Made by a program: the position numbers and the translations under genes. A stretch of 64,000 nucleotides of DNA from Cacajao melanocephalus. Its lineage: Eukaryota; Chordata; Mammalia; Primates; Pitheciidae. Below the pieces are notes generated by a model. That model did not search any database. It was given only the letters and a program-made list of their open reading frames with translations, and was not told the DNA's origin. This document shows positions 62,350 to 64,000 of this stretch, piece after piece (position 1 is the first letter of the stretch; each line of letters begins with the position of its first letter). The DNA lies in NCBI GenBank assembly GCA_963573385.1, contig CAUYLG010004898.1, positions 1 to 64,000 on the forward strand, written 5' to 3'.

Positions 62350-64000
62350 CTGCACCAAGGAAAGAAAAGGGGAAAAAAGCTGTCATTTCTTTACTTTGAT
62401 GAATTAGTAAAATTTTAAACAAGAAATGTGAGATCCAGTTAGCAGCCCAAAATGTTTTAACTCATTTGTATATGTTTGTTTAGTTAATTTTAAAACCACA
62501 TTGAATCAGGAAATAAGTCCTTCACTGCTTTGGGAGAAGAAGGAACACATTTAAGGCATTAATTATGTCTTGGTAAGAAAATAACATTAATACTCTGAGG
62601 AAGTTAATTTTCTAAAATGGAGCAAACCGTATTTCCTAGGATTAGATTGCCCATTGACAAAAATTGGAATTCTATTAATTTTGATAGTTTGTCAAAAATG
62701 TTTTACAGTCAGTTAAGCATAAGACTTGTCTTGACATTCATATGGATTTCTTCCACCTTAGTAAAAAAGTGCATCCATTCATTCCGAGGTTCTGTGGGAT
62801 CACTAGCGAGAGCAGGACCTATGCAGATCCCCAGATGCAGTTGGCAAAGGTGCTAGGTTTTGGAGCAGGAAAAGTGCTCTCTGGGACCCTCTTGACCATT
62901 CAGGTCAACCTTCACAGGAAGGTGGAACAGATGGCCTAAAGGATACCATTTCTAGTAACCAGAAAGGTAGTTCTTCCTTCCAAATATCTCCAATCTGTCT
63001 TTCATTTCACCACAAGGCTTAAAACACACGTATTCATGGGAGATTAAGTTAATTGGAAGAATAAACAGCAGTTACCAGATACTTTTTGGAACAGAGGGAA
63101 AAGAGAACAAGCTCTGAGCTCCTAAAGAAGCAGGGGACACCTACGCACCTGTATGCTTCTCCTGGCTGTGACCTTTCCTCCAGTCTCCAGAGTTATTGCC
63201 TAGTGCAGCTGATGAAATATTTGTGGTAGTTGCAGTTCCTGATTTATACTGGAGTTTTCTGTTGGAGTAAGAGCTGTGATCTTACCTATAGCCTGTTTGG
63301 GTGTAACCAGCACCCTTTGGAGTCTTGCAGAGCATAGCCAAGGCAAGATTATACAGTGAACCTAGCTCTAGCACCCCTCAATGAATTTAAATCTTGCCTC
63401 TCTGTCCCTGAAGGTGAGAGCTTTAAAAGATCAGAATTTCAAGAAATGGTGACTGATGTGTGTCAGCACCACAGGAAAGGGTAAAATGACAATTAAAAAA
63501 GGAGAGACTGACATGTGTTACTAGCTTAATATCAGGACATGAGAGGAAACCAATAAATGCTGTTTAGATGCATCTTACCTTAGGAGTTTGCCTTTGCTGT
63601 ACAATTTTGGATTTTAAGATTTTTAGCTGCTGGTCTGCTTCCTAGAATGTGTTCCAGAGATGAGGCAGCCTCAGGCCTTACTTCTATTTTTTTATACTTT
63701 TCTTTAACCATTTTTACCTGCTTTTGAGATCTCAAGACTTTTTGTTGCCTATCCCTCACAGCTTTAATGAATCAGGGCTTATAAAATGGAAAGCAGTTTC
63801 TAGAGCTCAAGAAACAAACTTTGAAATAAACTAAAATGGCTAAATGCTTTAGCAGTATAGTTAACCCACTAAAAAGAACCTGTGAATTCTGAAGCCTGTG
63901 AAGATACTTTTACAAGGTCACACGTCACAGCCGTTATTTTCTTTTAACCCGATGTTTCTTTTCTAATGCAATAGATCCCTCTAACTGTGGTGTCTTCGTC
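62350..64000 (-). other. SLCO1C1: SLCO1C1 upstream intron, incomplete
   Basis: The intron before the 99-nt exon runs beyond the window. No exon encoding the expected upstream residues is found. No clear repeat is seen. The frames at 62617-62939 show no recognisable homology. Confidence 0.8.

Noticed and set aside
62617..62939. An additional SLCO1C1 exon upstream of 62349
   Set aside because: The frames are on the plus strand and show no OATP sequence; the expected upstream exon sequence is absent from 62350-64000.

Overview
This window is nuclear DNA from a simian primate. It is AT-rich and intron-rich, holds several Alu elements including AluY-like copies, primate-type L1 with its 5'UTR, MaLR LTRs (MLT1/MST), MIR, L2 and Tigger1, and has one recognisable host gene split into short exons. 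The protein differs at several positions from the human protein as I remember it, so a non-human primate is more likely than human. The species cannot be named from this alone.

The host gene is SLCO1C1 (OATP1C1, the thyroxine transporter of brain endothelium and choroid plexus), on the minus strand. Its last nine coding exons lie between 62349 and 28600, with sizes 99, 243, 165, 196, 166, 185, 65, 118 and 223 nt (the last includes the stop). All inferred splice sites are GT-AG and all phases join, giving about 486 C-terminal residues of a protein of about 712. The first ~226 codons and the promoter must lie beyond 64000. All visible exons are open, so the gene looks intact here.

Layout. 1-28500 is the region downstream of the gene, built mainly of nested repeats. 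It holds an L1 ORF2 fragment; an L1M element interrupted by a partly duplicated LTR element (1639-2677) and an Alu; an MLT1 LTR with an internal 78-bp duplication; a MaLR element (9440-14245) split by an L1 that keeps its 5' end but has lost its 3' half (10312-13569); and two L1M-type elements, the second carrying a 1.44-kb endogenous retrovirus remnant (17508-18947) with 4-bp target duplications and a tRNA-Arg-type primer binding site. 28600-62349 is SLCO1C1. Its introns carry L2, MIR, MST/MLT1 LTRs, Alus, a young L1 3' end with two Alus, a ~690-bp AT-rich block and a nearly complete Tigger1 DNA transposon. 62350-64000 is upstream intron.

I found no bacterial-type system, CRISPR array, rRNA, confident tRNA gene or second protein-coding host gene. 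The observations most worth following are the GC-rich truncated retrovirus, a 91-codon frame in the L1 antisense 5'UTR at the place expected for ORF0, a near-perfect 24-bp-arm hairpin at 16023-16077, and 40-bp tandem duplications close upstream of two SLCO1C1 exons.
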